A stretch of DNA of 64,000 nucleotides from TMED109 sp002171375 (GCA_965657505.1 CBFHON010000002.1:124001-188000), one strand, 5' to 3'; shown: positions 8,024 to 16,982, counted from the first letter of the stretch. The notes: generated by a model from the sequence alone, not told the origin. Numbers and translations: made by a program.

Positions 8024-8047
8024 GGTCTCTATTTTATTATAGAGACC
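8024..8047 (+). terminator. Hairpin after secreted paralog 1
   Basis: An 8-bp perfect stem (GGTCTCTA at 8024-8031 with TAGAGACC at 8040-8047) has an 8-nt loop 21 bp after the stop codon. The following bases ATTGTTATTT are T-rich but broken, so it may terminate weakly or act as a 3' stabiliser. Confidence 0.65.
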
Positions 8048-8125
8048 ATTGTTATTTAATACATAATTAAACCCTTATCAAAAAAATAAATTAATATTAT
8101 ATTAAAATACACTAAGTATTTAATA

Positions 8126-8155
8126 TTGACTAAAAATAAAATACATGATTAGAAT
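8126..8155 (+). promoter_or_regulatory. Promoter of secreted protein gene at 8209 (TTGACT-N18-TAGAAT)
   Basis: TTGACT at 8126-8131 and TAGAAT at 8150-8155 are separated by 18 nt, identical in both boxes and in spacing to the promoter of the upstream paralog. The preceding block AAGTATTT is also shared. Long 5' untranslated region of about 45 nt to the ATG, with GAGGGG ribosome site. Confidence 0.65.
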
Positions 8156-8208
8156 TATAATTCGTTTATTTATTATTAAAATTTAATTTTTTTATTGAGG
8201 GGATTAAT

Positions 8209-8679
8209 ATGAAATATTTTATAAATATACTATTTGCTATACTAGCATCACTTTTTATATCAAAAACATTATTAGCAGATGGACATTCTGGTTCATTTGA
8301 TTTTCATACAGGTTGGTCTGGAGATGTTACAGCTATGCAAGTAGCTGAAGGTCATATAATGGGGACAGGCAATTTTGTAGGTGCAACCTTTAATGATAGT
8401 GGTTCTGGTTATCTTCACAACGGAGAAGCTCAATGTTTTGCTTCCTTTGAAGTAAATAATGGTGTTGGAGAAAATAAAGGATGGTGTGCTTGGGCAGATT
8501 CTGATGGTGATAGGTTATTTACAAGTTTTGTTGGAGATACTCAAAAAGGTGTGAATACAATTATTGGTGGGACAGGAAAATACACTGGATGGACTGGAAC
8601 CGGTCCTTGGGCTTGTACTGATACAGGTGTAAATGGATCTAATTATTGTAATCAAACATTAAACTATACTAAACCATAA
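8209..8679 (+). CDS. Secreted beta-rich protein, tandem paralog 2
   Basis: This is also 156 residues, with a signal peptide (residues 1-24, ending LLA) and mature start DGHSGSFDFHTGW. It matches its upstream neighbour along the whole length; the blocks GATFNDSGSGYLHNGEAQC and the C-terminal TLNYTKP are identical, and the central KGWCAWAD-DGDRLF block is shared. Most difference lies in the loops (residues 40-55 and 115-125), as expected for an old duplication under structural constraint. It has its own copy of the promoter and a 12-bp hairpin after the stop. Exported to the periplasm or surface. Role unknown. Confidence 0.85.
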   Translation: MKYFINILFAILASLFISKTLLADGHSGSFDFHTGWSGDVTAMQVAEGHIMGTGNFVGATFNDSGSGYLHNGEAQCFASFEVNNGVGENKGWCAWADSDGDRLFTSFVGDTQKGVNTIIGGTGKYTGWTGTGPWACTDTGVNGSNYCNQTLNYTKP

Positions 8680-8718
8680 AATTAGAGATACGGTAATTTA
8701 TTGCTATCTCATAACTAT

Positions 8719-8749
8719 AATACTGGGATATAAAAAATATCCCAGTATT
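8719..8749 (+). terminator. Hairpin after secreted paralog 2
   Basis: A 12-bp perfect stem (8719-8730 with 8738-8749) has a 7-nt A-rich loop. It is followed by only a few T residues (TTCATAATC), so it may be a terminator or an mRNA 3' stabiliser. It lies between the two secreted-protein genes and only 23 bp before the third gene's ATG. Confidence 0.65.
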
Positions 8750-8772
8750 TCATAATCTATAAAGGAAAATAA

Positions 8773-9213
8773 ATGTTTAAACTTAAAACTATAATTATAA
8801 CTGTCTTAGCTACTATGATATTTGCTAAAATATCTTCTGCTGGTCATCATCAAATGACAATGATGTATGGGGGAGAGTTTACTAATATGAATGTAGTTGC
8901 AAATGGAGATCATATGTCAGTATCAGGAGCTTTTATTGGCACTAATAGAATGACAATGGAAAATGGAGACGTAATTCAAACTAACTTTATGTGCCCAGCA
9001 TTATTTATTAATGGAGATGGAAACGGTACATGTAAAATGAAAGATGCAAAATCAGAAGATTTTTGGGTTTTAGTTTGGCATTGTGGAGTAGATGGACAAT
9101 GTAAAGGTGATGCTGTAAATGGCACTGGTCGTTTTGAAGGAGTCACTGGAAAAATGAGTTGGTGGAATGATAGCGGCTGGGGTGAAGGTTCTGGCACTTT
9201 TATAATGAAGTAA
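8773..9213 (+). CDS. Secreted beta-rich protein, divergent third member
   Basis: The 146-residue product has a signal peptide (residues 1-23, ending SSA) and mature start GHHQMTMMYGG. It is not an obvious copy of the two upstream genes but shares their layout: a short histidine-bearing N-terminus, Cys pairs separated by a DGDG/DGQ segment, and a late G-T-G-R-F-E-G-V-T-G motif that mirrors GGTGKF-GWTG. Four mature Cys. I read it as a distant relative with the same fold. It is closed by a strong rho-independent terminator. No family recognised with confidence. Confidence 0.8.
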   Translation: MFKLKTIIITVLATMIFAKISSAGHHQMTMMYGGEFTNMNVVANGDHMSVSGAFIGTNRMTMENGDVIQTNFMCPALFINGDGNGTCKMKDAKSEDFWVLVWHCGVDGQCKGDAVNGTGRFEGVTGKMSWWNDSGWGEGSGTFIMK

Positions 9214-9238
9214 ATAATAGCTATAATTTTTATTTAAA

Positions 9239-9272
9239 AAGGCCTCTAGAAAACATTTAGAGGTCTTTTTTT
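9239..9272 (+). terminator. Rho-independent terminator after third secreted gene
   Basis: A 10-bp stem (9239-9248 with 9258-9267, one G-U pair) and a 9-nt loop are followed directly by seven T residues (9266-9272). It begins 25 bp after the stop codon. This is the best canonical terminator seen in the window. Confidence 0.85.
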
Positions 9273-9308
9273 ATTTTAAAGCCACAATAATTTTGATATG
9301 TTTTTATT

Positions 9309-10442
9309 ATGAGTTATGGGTCAGAAGAAATTGATATGCAAAATTATCTTAAAGCCGGAGAGAAACGTGCTTTAAGTCTATCAAATCGTGGTCCAATAAG
9401 ATTTAATAATGATGGAACTCTTCATAAGGAAATAATTGATTCTTATTCAAAAAATGGTTTTTATATATTTGAAAAAGTTTTTTCTAATGATGAATTAAAT
9501 GATTGGGAAAAAGATTATTTAGATATTTTAGAGAAATTTCCTGTAAATAGAACATCGAAAATTGACATAAAAGGTAGACCTGCAATTGCTTCAGATTGTA
9601 AGGCTAATATTTTATATTGGTCAAAACCTTTAGCAGATCCTTTTGGTGGAACGGATTTAGCAAATGGTAGACATCCAGTTAAAATGATAGAACCAACCCC
9701 TAAAAAAGATGACCCTGAGGAAATAATATATTTGACTCAAGGCTTTCTACAATTTTCGGATACTTTTTTAAGAGCCTATGGTCATCCTTTATTATTAAAA
9801 GTTGCCGAAAATATCAATGGAGAAGATTTCGTTCCTTTTACAGAAGGTTATTTTATAAAAGATCCAGGACTAGGAGCATCTGTAGCGTGGCATCAGGACG
9901 GAACAACTCACTGGGATAATCCTGATTGGGATCAATATACGCATGGATTTAATTTTATGGCGCAGCTATATAAAAGTACGCCTGGCAATGGGGTGTGGGT
10001 AGTGCCTGGAACTCATCAATTAGGAAAAGTAGATATTAAAAAAATGGTATTAGAAGCAGGCACAGAAAGATTACCAGATGCTGTTCCTATAGTATGTGGG
10101 CCAGGAGATGTGGCTATTACTAACAGGCAAGTGCTACATGGTTCATTTGCAAACACTAGCGCTGACAGAAGAGTAACTATAAATTATGGTTTTCACAAAA
10201 AATCATCTGTACTGAATGTTTTAGGAGGAGGTTTACATGGAAGACCTCAAATTTATGATGAAAAGCATATTATAGAAAGGTCAAGATTAATTCAGTATGC
10301 TATAAGTGCTAGAAGTCAAAAGTATCCTGAAGAAACTCCATATATATATAAAGCTCTTGAAAAAGATAAAAAAAAGTACACTTGGGATGATCAAGCAAGA
10401 AAAGATATAAAAGATTATAGTCTAATGGATATGAGTATATAA
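9309..10442 (+). CDS. Phytanoyl-CoA dioxygenase (PhyH) family protein
   Basis: The 377-residue protein is a non-haem Fe(II)/2-oxoglutarate oxygenase. The facial triad is visible: His195 and Asp197 in WHQDG, and His277 in LHGSFAN. Arg288 in SADRRVT would bind the 2-oxoglutarate carboxylate. PhyH family members in marine bacteria hydroxylate varied small molecules, so the substrate cannot be told from sequence. It lies after a strong terminator and so has its own promoter. It is convergent with the GT9 gene, with 10 bp between the stops. The ribosome site is weak, but the ATG at 9309 fits the family N-terminus. Confidence 0.88.
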   Translation: MSYGSEEIDMQNYLKAGEKRALSLSNRGPIRFNNDGTLHKEIIDSYSKNGFYIFEKVFSNDELNDWEKDYLDILEKFPVNRTSKIDIKGRPAIASDCKANILYWSKPLADPFGGTDLANGRHPVKMIEPTPKKDDPEEIIYLTQGFLQFSDTFLRAYGHPLLLKVAENINGEDFVPFTEGYFIKDPGLGASVAWHQDGTTHWDNPDWDQYTHGFNFMAQLYKSTPGNGVWVVPGTHQLGKVDIKKMVLEAGTERLPDAVPIVCGPGDVAITNRQVLHGSFANTSADRRVTINYGFHKKSSVLNVLGGGLHGRPQIYDEKHIIERSRLIQYAISARSQKYPEETPYIYKALEKDKKKYTWDDQARKDIKDYSLMDMSI

Positions 10443-10452
10443 TTTAATTTTA

Positions 10453-11448
10453 TCAAAGTAATTTATTTATACTTTTTTCAACTTTCTCAAGTGGAATTAG
10501 ATTAGGGTCAACTCCTCCCCATTTTTTGGAATCTATTATTAGTAATTCTTTAGCATTAGGAGCGTATTTAATAGGATTATGTTTACTAAATAATGATATT
10601 AGTTTTGTTTCGGCAGCAGCAAACATATGTCCAGTACCTGAATCATTAGCGATAGCAACATCAATTTTTTTAGCCAAAGCTATTACAAGTATTGGACCTT
10701 TAAGACCACTGTTTATTGCATCATCTGTCCATTCAGGAAAAATAGCTTGAGGAACATCTTTTTTAATAATTTCTAATAAATTTTTTTCATCAGGTCCTAA
10801 AAAAAATACTGGAGTTCTTTGCTTATCAACTTGTATTTGAGCTAATTTAATAAACTTCTTTAAGGGCCATATTTTAGTTTTATCTCCTGCTCCTGGAGCT
10901 ATTCCAATATAAGTTTTTCCACTAGGTAGAAGTATATTAGATAATTTAGTATATTTCTCTTCTAATTTAATATCATTCTTATAATATTTAATTTCATTAT
11001 TATTAATTAATTTTATAAAAGTGTTTAATCTATCATTTAGAGAAGACCTTTTTATTGAAAAATCATCTGGCTTTAAATCTGAAAACATCCATTTTGCAGA
11101 TGCGGATATAAAAATTTTATGTTTTATTTTTTTTAAAACTAATGTAGTCAGTAGAACTGTTTGTGTATCGATAATCACATCAAATTCTTCTTTAATTGGG
11201 CTAGACTTAATTATTTCTCTTACTGGCTTAGCACCTATTCTGATATTATCTATTACTTCATCTATTAATTTGTATATTAAAGGCTTCAAAGTATAAGAAT
11301 ATTCTGTTTTTCCTTGTCCTGCTAACCATGTAATTTTACTATTTGGAAAATTATATCTAAGGTTTTGTATAAAATTTAGTTTATAAAGAGCATCACCAAT
11401 TGCTTCTCCTCCCGAATAAACTAATATATTTTTATATTTTTTTTTCAT
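10453..11448 (-). CDS. Glycosyltransferase family 9 (heptosyltransferase-like)
   Basis: The 331-residue protein has the two Rossmann-like GT-B halves of family 9. The N-terminal half opens with NILVYSGGEAIGDALYKLNFI (about residues 7-27), equivalent to the acceptor-side loop of WaaC/WaaF. The C-terminal half has IGIAPGAGDKTKIWPL (about 203-218) and the nucleotide-sugar motif NDSGTGHMFAAAETKLISLF (about 268-287), where families normally show DTG.H.AAA. The donor is probably ADP-heptose or a similar sugar for LPS core. It is divergent from DUF6165 and the GmhB-like phosphatase, which supports a heptose/LPS role. Confidence 0.85.
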   Translation of the reverse strand: MKKKYKNILVYSGGEAIGDALYKLNFIQNLRYNFPNSKITWLAGQGKTEYSYTLKPLIYKLIDEVIDNIRIGAKPVREIIKSSPIKEEFDVIIDTQTVLLTTLVLKKIKHKIFISASAKWMFSDLKPDDFSIKRSSLNDRLNTFIKLINNNEIKYYKNDIKLEEKYTKLSNILLPSGKTYIGIAPGAGDKTKIWPLKKFIKLAQIQVDKQRTPVFFLGPDEKNLLEIIKKDVPQAIFPEWTDDAINSGLKGPILVIALAKKIDVAIANDSGTGHMFAAAETKLISLFSKHNPIKYAPNAKELLIIDSKKWGGVDPNLIPLEKVEKSINKLL

Positions 11449-11540
11449 ATATTTCCTACCTTTTTTTATATGATTATAATATAAACCCTTATATGGAAAT
11501 CTTTTTTATTGTTAAATAAATATAAACAAAGGTGTTAATA

Positions 11541-11936
11541 ATGTCAGATGAAATAAATGTACCTATATCTCCAGGTGAATTAGTAGATAAAATTACTATC
11601 CTTGAAATTAAAAAAGAATTTATTAAAGATGATAATAAACTAAAAAATATCAATCATGAATATGATCTACTTATGCAAATATATAGTGAGCACATTTCCA
11701 AAACTAAAGGTGTAACTGAATTAAAAAATAAATTGAAAGAAATTAATTTAGAACTTTGGAAAATAGAGGATGATATAAGAGATTGTGAGAGAGAAAAGTC
11801 TTTTACTGATATTTTTATAGAATTAGCTAGATCAGTTTATTTTACAAATGATAAAAGGTCTAAGGTTAAATTAGAAATCAATTTATTAATGAATTCAAAT
11901 TTAGTGGAAGAAAAGTCATATAAGGATTATTCATAA
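11541..11936 (+). CDS. DUF6165 family protein
   Basis: About 131 residues. The start ISPGELVDKITILEIKKE matches DUF6165, a small helical family of unknown function often found near LPS glycosyltransferases. The rest is charged and coiled-coil-like (LKNKLKEINLELWKIEDDIRD). The ATG at 11541 is chosen over a GTG nine bases earlier because AAAGG (11528-11532) is 8 nt before the ATG, whereas the GTG would lie inside it. It sits 5 bp before the GmhB-like gene and divergent from the GT9 gene. No signal peptide, so cytoplasmic. Confidence 0.8.
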   Translation: MSDEINVPISPGELVDKITILEIKKEFIKDDNKLKNINHEYDLLMQIYSEHISKTKGVTELKNKLKEINLELWKIEDDIRDCEREKSFTDIFIELARSVYFTNDKRSKVKLEINLLMNSNLVEEKSYKDYS

Positions 11937-11941
11937 TTATT

Positions 11942-12574
11942 ATGAATAATTATGAACATCTTAAAGATGGATTAGGCTTATGGTCAGAATTAATTTCTAA
12001 AAATAAAAATTTAGAAAATAGACCAGCTTTATTTTTAGATAGAGATGGAACAATTGTTAAATATGAAGAGTATCTTCATGATCCTCTAAAAATAAAAATT
12101 AACAATAATATTTGTTCATTAATCAGAGAATGTAATTTAATTAATATACCTATTATTGAAATAACTAATCAATCCGGTATTGGCAGAGGTAAATATAGTT
12201 GGAATGATTTTAATAAAACAGAAAAAGAAATAAGAAAAATATTATCAATGCAAGATGCCCAAATTAATATGCTTTGTGCATGTGCTTTTCATCAAGATGC
12301 AAAAAATACTTATAGAATTAAAGAACATTCTTGGAGAAAACCAAATTCAGGAATGATTGAAGAAGCTGTAAGTATTTTTAATATAAATCTTCAAAAGTCA
12401 TGGATTATAGGAGATAGTATTTCTGACATTCAATCTGGTTTCAATGCAGGGATAAAAGGCGGTATTTTATATAATAATAAAGATAAAAGTTTCAATCCTA
12501 AGAGTAATTTTATTGTAAAATATGCTGATACTTCTCAAAATTTAAAATGGTTAATTAATGAATTTATTGAATAG
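11942..12574 (+). CDS. HAD-IIIA phosphatase, GmhB-like (heptose bisphosphate phosphatase)
   Basis: The 210-residue HAD enzyme shows the nucleophile motif FLDRDGT with Asp33 and Asp35, the motif TNQSGIGRG that in GmhB shapes the sugar-phosphate site, RKPNSGM, and the acidic GDSISDI motif. These match D-glycero-D-manno-heptose 1,7-bisphosphate phosphatase. The zinc-binding loop is degenerate: C-A-C-A-F-H is present, but the second Cys pair before RKP is missing. An extra N-terminal helix of about 25 residues precedes the core. It is paired with DUF6165 and a GT9 gene, so heptose precursor or related sugar synthesis is likely. Its end overlaps the convergent dehydratase gene by 11 bp. Confidence 0.8.
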   Translation: MNNYEHLKDGLGLWSELISKNKNLENRPALFLDRDGTIVKYEEYLHDPLKIKINNNICSLIRECNLINIPIIEITNQSGIGRGKYSWNDFNKTEKEIRKILSMQDAQINMLCACAFHQDAKNTYRIKEHSWRKPNSGMIEEAVSIFNINLQKSWIIGDSISDIQSGFNAGIKGGILYNNKDKSFNPKSNFIVKYADTSQNLKWLINEFIE

Positions 12575-13544
12575 CTTTTTTAAAAACTTTTGTATCAATA
12601 TTTGATCCAGATAAAACTATTACAATAGTTTTATTTTTTAGTATTGTTTTTTTATTCAAGATTGCGGCAAGACCTACAGCTCCTCCTGGCTCCAAAATAA
12701 GCCCTAAATTCATATAAGCATATCTTATAGCTTTTAAGACCTGGTTGTCAGTAACAGTTAGCCCTTTTTTTATAAGGTTTTTATTAATATTAAACGTCAT
12801 TTCTCCTGGTTGATTTGCTAATAGTGAATCACATATAGATTGATTATTCATATTATTTTTATATATTTTTTTATTTTTTATAGATTTAGAATAATCAGCA
12901 AATTTATTCGGTTCAATACTATATATATTGGTATTATTAAATTTATTTTTAATAGCTGTTGCAATTCCTGCTATTAAGCCGCCGCCTCCAGTAGGGACTA
13001 AAACTTTATCTGGAAATAAATCGTATTTAGAAATTTGCTCAATTATTTCTAAACCTATAGTGCCTTGTCCAGCTATCACATCTGGATCATCATATGGTGG
13101 TATTATTAATAGATTATTTTTTCTGGCAATACTGTTCCCTATTTCTTCCCTATTTTCAGTTTTTCTATTATAAAATACAATATTTGCCTTTCTGGATTTA
13201 GTGCCATTGATTTTATTTTGTGGTGCATCTTTAGGCATTACGATTGTGGATTTTATATTAAAGATATTAGCTGCCTCAGCTACACCTTGAGCGTGGTTAC
13301 CTGAAGACCAGGCTAGTATACCTGCAGGCTTATCATTTTTAATTGAATTATAAATTTTATTATATGCACCTCTTATTTTAAATGATCCCGTTCGTTGAAT
13401 ATTTTCAGCTTTATAAAATATTTTGGAACCAAATTTTTTACTAAGATAAAAATCATATATAAGTGGTGTAGTAACAATTTTACCATCTAAAATATTTTTA
13501 GCTTTTAAAATTTCAGAAATTTTTATAGGATTATTATTTTTCAT
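12564..13544 (-). CDS. PLP-dependent threonine/serine dehydratase-like enzyme
   Basis: The 326-residue fold-type II PLP enzyme has Lys56 in RTGSFKIRGA forming the Schiff base, SSGNHAQGVA for substrate carboxylate binding, and the phosphate loop GGGGLIAGIA. There is no C-terminal ACT-like regulatory domain, so it resembles the short catabolic threonine ammonia-lyase or serine racemase group rather than the long biosynthetic IlvA. Product would be 2-oxobutanoate or pyruvate plus ammonia. It overlaps the upstream lytic transglycosylase gene by 11 bp on the minus strand, so the two are co-transcribed although functionally unrelated. Confidence 0.85.
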   Translation of the reverse strand: MKNNNPIKISEILKAKNILDGKIVTTPLIYDFYLSKKFGSKIFYKAENIQRTGSFKIRGAYNKIYNSIKNDKPAGILAWSSGNHAQGVAEAANIFNIKSTIVMPKDAPQNKINGTKSRKANIVFYNRKTENREEIGNSIARKNNLLIIPPYDDPDVIAGQGTIGLEIIEQISKYDLFPDKVLVPTGGGGLIAGIATAIKNKFNNTNIYSIEPNKFADYSKSIKNKKIYKNNMNNQSICDSLLANQPGEMTFNINKNLIKKGLTVTDNQVLKAIRYAYMNLGLILEPGGAVGLAAILNKKTILKNKTIVIVLSGSNIDTKVFKKAIQ

Positions 13545-15534
13545 GTAAAAATAATTCCTTAATATTTGTTTTATTTTTTATTGCTATATTTATAAAAACT
13601 TGTTGGTAGACTATATAATTTTCAACTACTCTTTGCACATAATTCCTAGTTTCGGTAAAGGGTATTAATTCAATCCAATTTATTAAATCAACACCTTTAT
13701 CTCTGGGGTCACCGTGCAGTTTAATCCATCTATTTACATTTGTTGGACCAGCATTATAACTAGCAATTGCTAATATTGTTGATCCTTCATAATAGTTCAT
13801 AAGTGAGTATAAATATTTAGAACCTAAATATAAATTGTATTCTATATCAGTTATTAATTTGTTTTTGTTATATTTTATGCCTAATTTTTTTGCTGTACTT
13901 TTAGCAGTAGAGGGCATTAACTGAACTATACCAAGTGCACCAGAGCTACTTCTTGCATTTGGATAAAATTCACTTTCTTGTTTTGCTATCGCCATAATTA
14001 AAGGGTCATTTAAAATATTGCTATTTACATTATAAGGATATGGAAATAAATATTTTTGAAAACTTTTATCTATCCTTATAGCCTTTTTACATGCTCTAAT
14101 AAATAAATCTGTTCGTTTCTTATTTTTTAAAACTTTAAGAACTTGTAAAATTTCATTTTTACTTAATTTATTTTTAAATAAACCATTAATAAATTTTAAA
14201 CTATATTTTTTATCAGATGTGCTGCTTAAAAGTCCTAATACGCGTAATTTCTTATTAATATTATTTTCAGGAGTATCTATAAACATTTCTATATCTTGTA
14301 ACTCAAAATTAGGTTCATTATTAATTATTTCATTAGATAAAAGACCGTAAAATGTAGTATTATATTTGCTTGCAATCCCATAATAGGAATTGGTATTAAC
14401 TTCATTGAGTAAATATTTTTCTGTTTTTGCTAACCAATAATTAGCTCTAGATATAGAAATAGGCATTTTGACTATATCTCTCATATTTAAAAAATGCTTT
14501 AGTGCCTGATCTGGTTTCTCTAAAAATTCTAAGGATATCCATCCAAGTAACCATTCTGCATTAGCTATATTTGAAATTTTAGTTTGTTGATGATTAACTA
14601 ATAAATAGTAAGCTTGTTGATACTTCTTTTGATTTAATAAGTTTCTTGTATGCCAATTTATTTCTTTCCACCAATAGCTTGGTTTTATAAGAGTTTCTGA
14701 ATTTTTATTGAGATGATTTAATAATAATTGATAGGATTCATTAGGTAGACCGCTTGTTCTTCTCCATTTTACTCTTTCATAAACTAGACCTGAATCATTT
14801 TTAAGGTATTCAGGAATTATTTTTATTGCGTAATCAACGCCATATTCTTTTCTTGATAATTTTATTTTTGCTTTTGATAAAATTTGATAGTCATTACTAA
14901 CTCTTTTGATTTGTCTATATGCACTTGCCCATTTTTTTTTGAAAATTAAATTATCTAATCTTTGGACATTATCTTTTTCACCAAATAAATAGGAAAATTT
15001 TTTATAAATATATTTTTCATTTTCTTTATTAAATGAGCCATTAATCCAATTTTCAATAATTATATTTTTTTGATCTAAATTATTATTGTTATTATTAATT
15101 AAATAATTTGCATATTTAATTTTACCTATTCTTGTAATAGGTTTTTGTACTTCATATATCTTATAGAGTATATTGTCTGTTATATTCCAATCTGTTTTCT
15201 CTTCTAAATCTATAACGAGATTATTTATATCTGGCCAACCTTCATATTTTTTAATAGTTTTTTCTATATCGTCTATCTCTATATTTTTGTTTGAAATCAT
15301 TAACCAATTTACTAAGTCATCCAAATTTACATCACTATTTTTATCTAATAACTTATTTATTTGTTGTAACTTATTGTTTTCTGCTAAACTAATTATCTTA
15401 AGAATTAATTCTGTATTTTTATCTTTTTCATTTGTATTTGCTAATAATTGTTTCGTATGAAGTACAAAACATAAAGTAATTATGTTACAAAATAATAGAA
15501 TATATTTTATTAATATATTTGATGAATTGAACAT
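13534..15534 (-). CDS. Soluble lytic murein transglycosylase (Slt70-like)
   Basis: The 666-residue periplasmic enzyme begins with a hydrophobic signal segment (residues 9-32). A long alpha-helical superhelix of TPR-like units follows (about 40-490), typical of the Slt70 U- and L-domains. The C-terminal lysozyme-like SLT domain contains Glu520 in AKQESEF, the block SSGALGIVQLMPSTA and ASYNAGP. It cleaves the glycan strands of peptidoglycan, forming 1,6-anhydromuramyl ends; anmK, which recycles anhydroMurNAc, is also in the window. It is divergent from dapA over 62 bp. Very A/T-rich codon use gives many Asn, Lys and Ile. Confidence 0.9.
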   Translation of the reverse strand: MFNSSNILIKYILLFCNIITLCFVLHTKQLLANTNEKDKNTELILKIISLAENNKLQQINKLLDKNSDVNLDDLVNWLMISNKNIEIDDIEKTIKKYEGWPDINNLVIDLEEKTDWNITDNILYKIYEVQKPITRIGKIKYANYLINNNNNNLDQKNIIIENWINGSFNKENEKYIYKKFSYLFGEKDNVQRLDNLIFKKKWASAYRQIKRVSNDYQILSKAKIKLSRKEYGVDYAIKIIPEYLKNDSGLVYERVKWRRTSGLPNESYQLLLNHLNKNSETLIKPSYWWKEINWHTRNLLNQKKYQQAYYLLVNHQQTKISNIANAEWLLGWISLEFLEKPDQALKHFLNMRDIVKMPISISRANYWLAKTEKYLLNEVNTNSYYGIASKYNTTFYGLLSNEIINNEPNFELQDIEMFIDTPENNINKKLRVLGLLSSTSDKKYSLKFINGLFKNKLSKNEILQVLKVLKNKKRTDLFIRACKKAIRIDKSFQKYLFPYPYNVNSNILNDPLIMAIAKQESEFYPNARSSSGALGIVQLMPSTAKSTAKKLGIKYNKNKLITDIEYNLYLGSKYLYSLMNYYEGSTILAIASYNAGPTNVNRWIKLHGDPRDKGVDLINWIELIPFTETRNYVQRVVENYIVYQQVFINIAIKNKTNIKELFLHEK

Positions 15535-15596
15535 AGTATAATAAGTATAATTACTTTTTTTATTAATAGATATAAAATTATTGAGGCAGAAATTAT

Positions 15597-16493
15597 ATGA
15601 ATATTAAATATAAAGGATCATTTGTAGCACTTCTTACACCTTTCGTTAATGGACAAGTAGACGAAGTTGCATTTCAAAAGTTTGTAGAATGGCAAATTAT
15701 TCAGGGTACAAGTGGCCTTGTTCCATGTGGAACAACAGGTGAATCTCCTACATTAAGTCATAATGAACATGAAAGATTAATTGATTTAACTGTTGAAGTT
15801 TCAAATGGTAGAGTTCCGGTCATGGCAGGAACAGGGTCAAATTCGACTGAAGAAGCTATAAATTTAACTGAATATGCAAAAAAAGCAGGAGCAGATTCTG
15901 CGCTAATAGTAATGCCTTATTATAATAAACCTACTCAGGAAGGAATGTATGCTCATTTTAAAGCAATTAATGACGCGGTAGAGATACCTTTATTTATCTA
16001 TAACATTCCTGGGAGATCGATAGTTGATATGTCTATTGAGACAATGGTTAAATTAGCTAAATTACCAAATATTATTGGTGTAAAGGATGCAAGTAACGAT
16101 CCAATTAGACCAACCTTATTGAAGAATGCATTAGATGATAATAATTTTATTCAGTTTTCTGGAGAAGACCCTTCACAGCTTCCATTTATGGCCTCAGGAG
16201 GAGATGGAATAATATCTGTGACAGGTAATATAGCTCCTAATTTAATGTCTGAATTTCATAAATTATGGGGTGAAGGTAAATTGATAGAAGCTAGAAAGTT
16301 ACAAGAAAAACTTATGCCTTTGCATACATCATTATTTTTAGAAACTAGTCCTGCTCCAGTTAAATATGCAGCATTTTTAAGAGGTATAGCTAATTCTGAA
16401 GTGCGATTGCCGTTAGTAGAGCCAACTAATCAAACAAAAAATATAGTGAAATTAGCTTTAAAAGACCTTGAACTTCATAAAATAGAAATTTGA
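15597..16493 (+). CDS. dapA: 4-hydroxy-tetrahydrodipicolinate synthase
   Basis: The 298-residue TIM-barrel lyase condenses pyruvate and aspartate semialdehyde in lysine/diaminopimelate synthesis. Lys163 (GVKDASN) is the Schiff-base lysine, Tyr135 lies in IYNIPGR, and the pyruvate-binding CGTTGES is at 44-50. Length is typical. GAGGCAG provides the ribosome site. It is followed by smpB with a one-base TGATG overlap, a pairing common in alphaproteobacteria. Confidence 0.96.
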   Translation: MNIKYKGSFVALLTPFVNGQVDEVAFQKFVEWQIIQGTSGLVPCGTTGESPTLSHNEHERLIDLTVEVSNGRVPVMAGTGSNSTEEAINLTEYAKKAGADSALIVMPYYNKPTQEGMYAHFKAINDAVEIPLFIYNIPGRSIVDMSIETMVKLAKLPNIIGVKDASNDPIRPTLLKNALDDNNFIQFSGEDPSQLPFMASGGDGIISVTGNIAPNLMSEFHKLWGEGKLIEARKLQEKLMPLHTSLFLETSPAPVKYAAFLRGIANSEVRLPLVEPTNQTKNIVKLALKDLELHKIEI

Positions 16494-16945
16494 TGAGTCC
16501 AATAATATCAAATAGACGTGCTAAAAGAGAATATGAAATTTTAGAAACGGTTGAAGCTGGAATTATTTTATCTGGACCTGAAGTTAAATCTTTAAGATTG
16601 GGTAAGGCAAATATAGGAGATGCTTATGCTGATCCAAAAGATGGAGAAATGTGGCTAATAAATTGCCATATATCAGAATATAATAATGCACAAAAAGAAT
16701 TTCATACCTCTCCAACTAGACCTCGTAAATTATTATTACATAAAAAAGAAATAAAAAAATTACAAGGTAGTGTTCAAAAACAAGGATTAACATTAATAGT
16801 TTTAAAAATATTTTTTAATTTTAAAGGTGTTGCTAAAATTATTTTAGGATTAGGAAGAGGTAAAAAAGATAGAGATAAAAGAGCTGATGAAAAAAGAAGA
16901 GATTGGCAAAGACAAAAGCAAAGATTGTTAAGAGCTAAAAATTAA
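16493..16945 (+). CDS. smpB: SsrA-binding protein SmpB
   Basis: About 150 residues. Hallmarks are ISNRRAKREYEILETVEAGIILSGPEVKSL at the N-terminus (two overlapping stretches of the OB barrel), LINCHISEY, and the basic tail DKRADEKRRDWQRQK that inserts into the ribosome. SmpB delivers tmRNA to stalled ribosomes. The ATG at 16493 overlaps the dapA stop (TGATG) and gives the family start MSP; a TTG one codon upstream is less likely. No ssrA gene is seen in the window. Confidence 0.95.
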   Translation: MSPIISNRRAKREYEILETVEAGIILSGPEVKSLRLGKANIGDAYADPKDGEMWLINCHISEYNNAQKEFHTSPTRPRKLLLHKKEIKKLQGSVQKQGLTLIVLKIFFNFKGVAKIILGLGRGKKDRDKRADEKRRDWQRQKQRLLRAKN

Positions 16946-16982
16946 ATTAATCTAAATATATTTATGTTAACGTAGAACTAAT

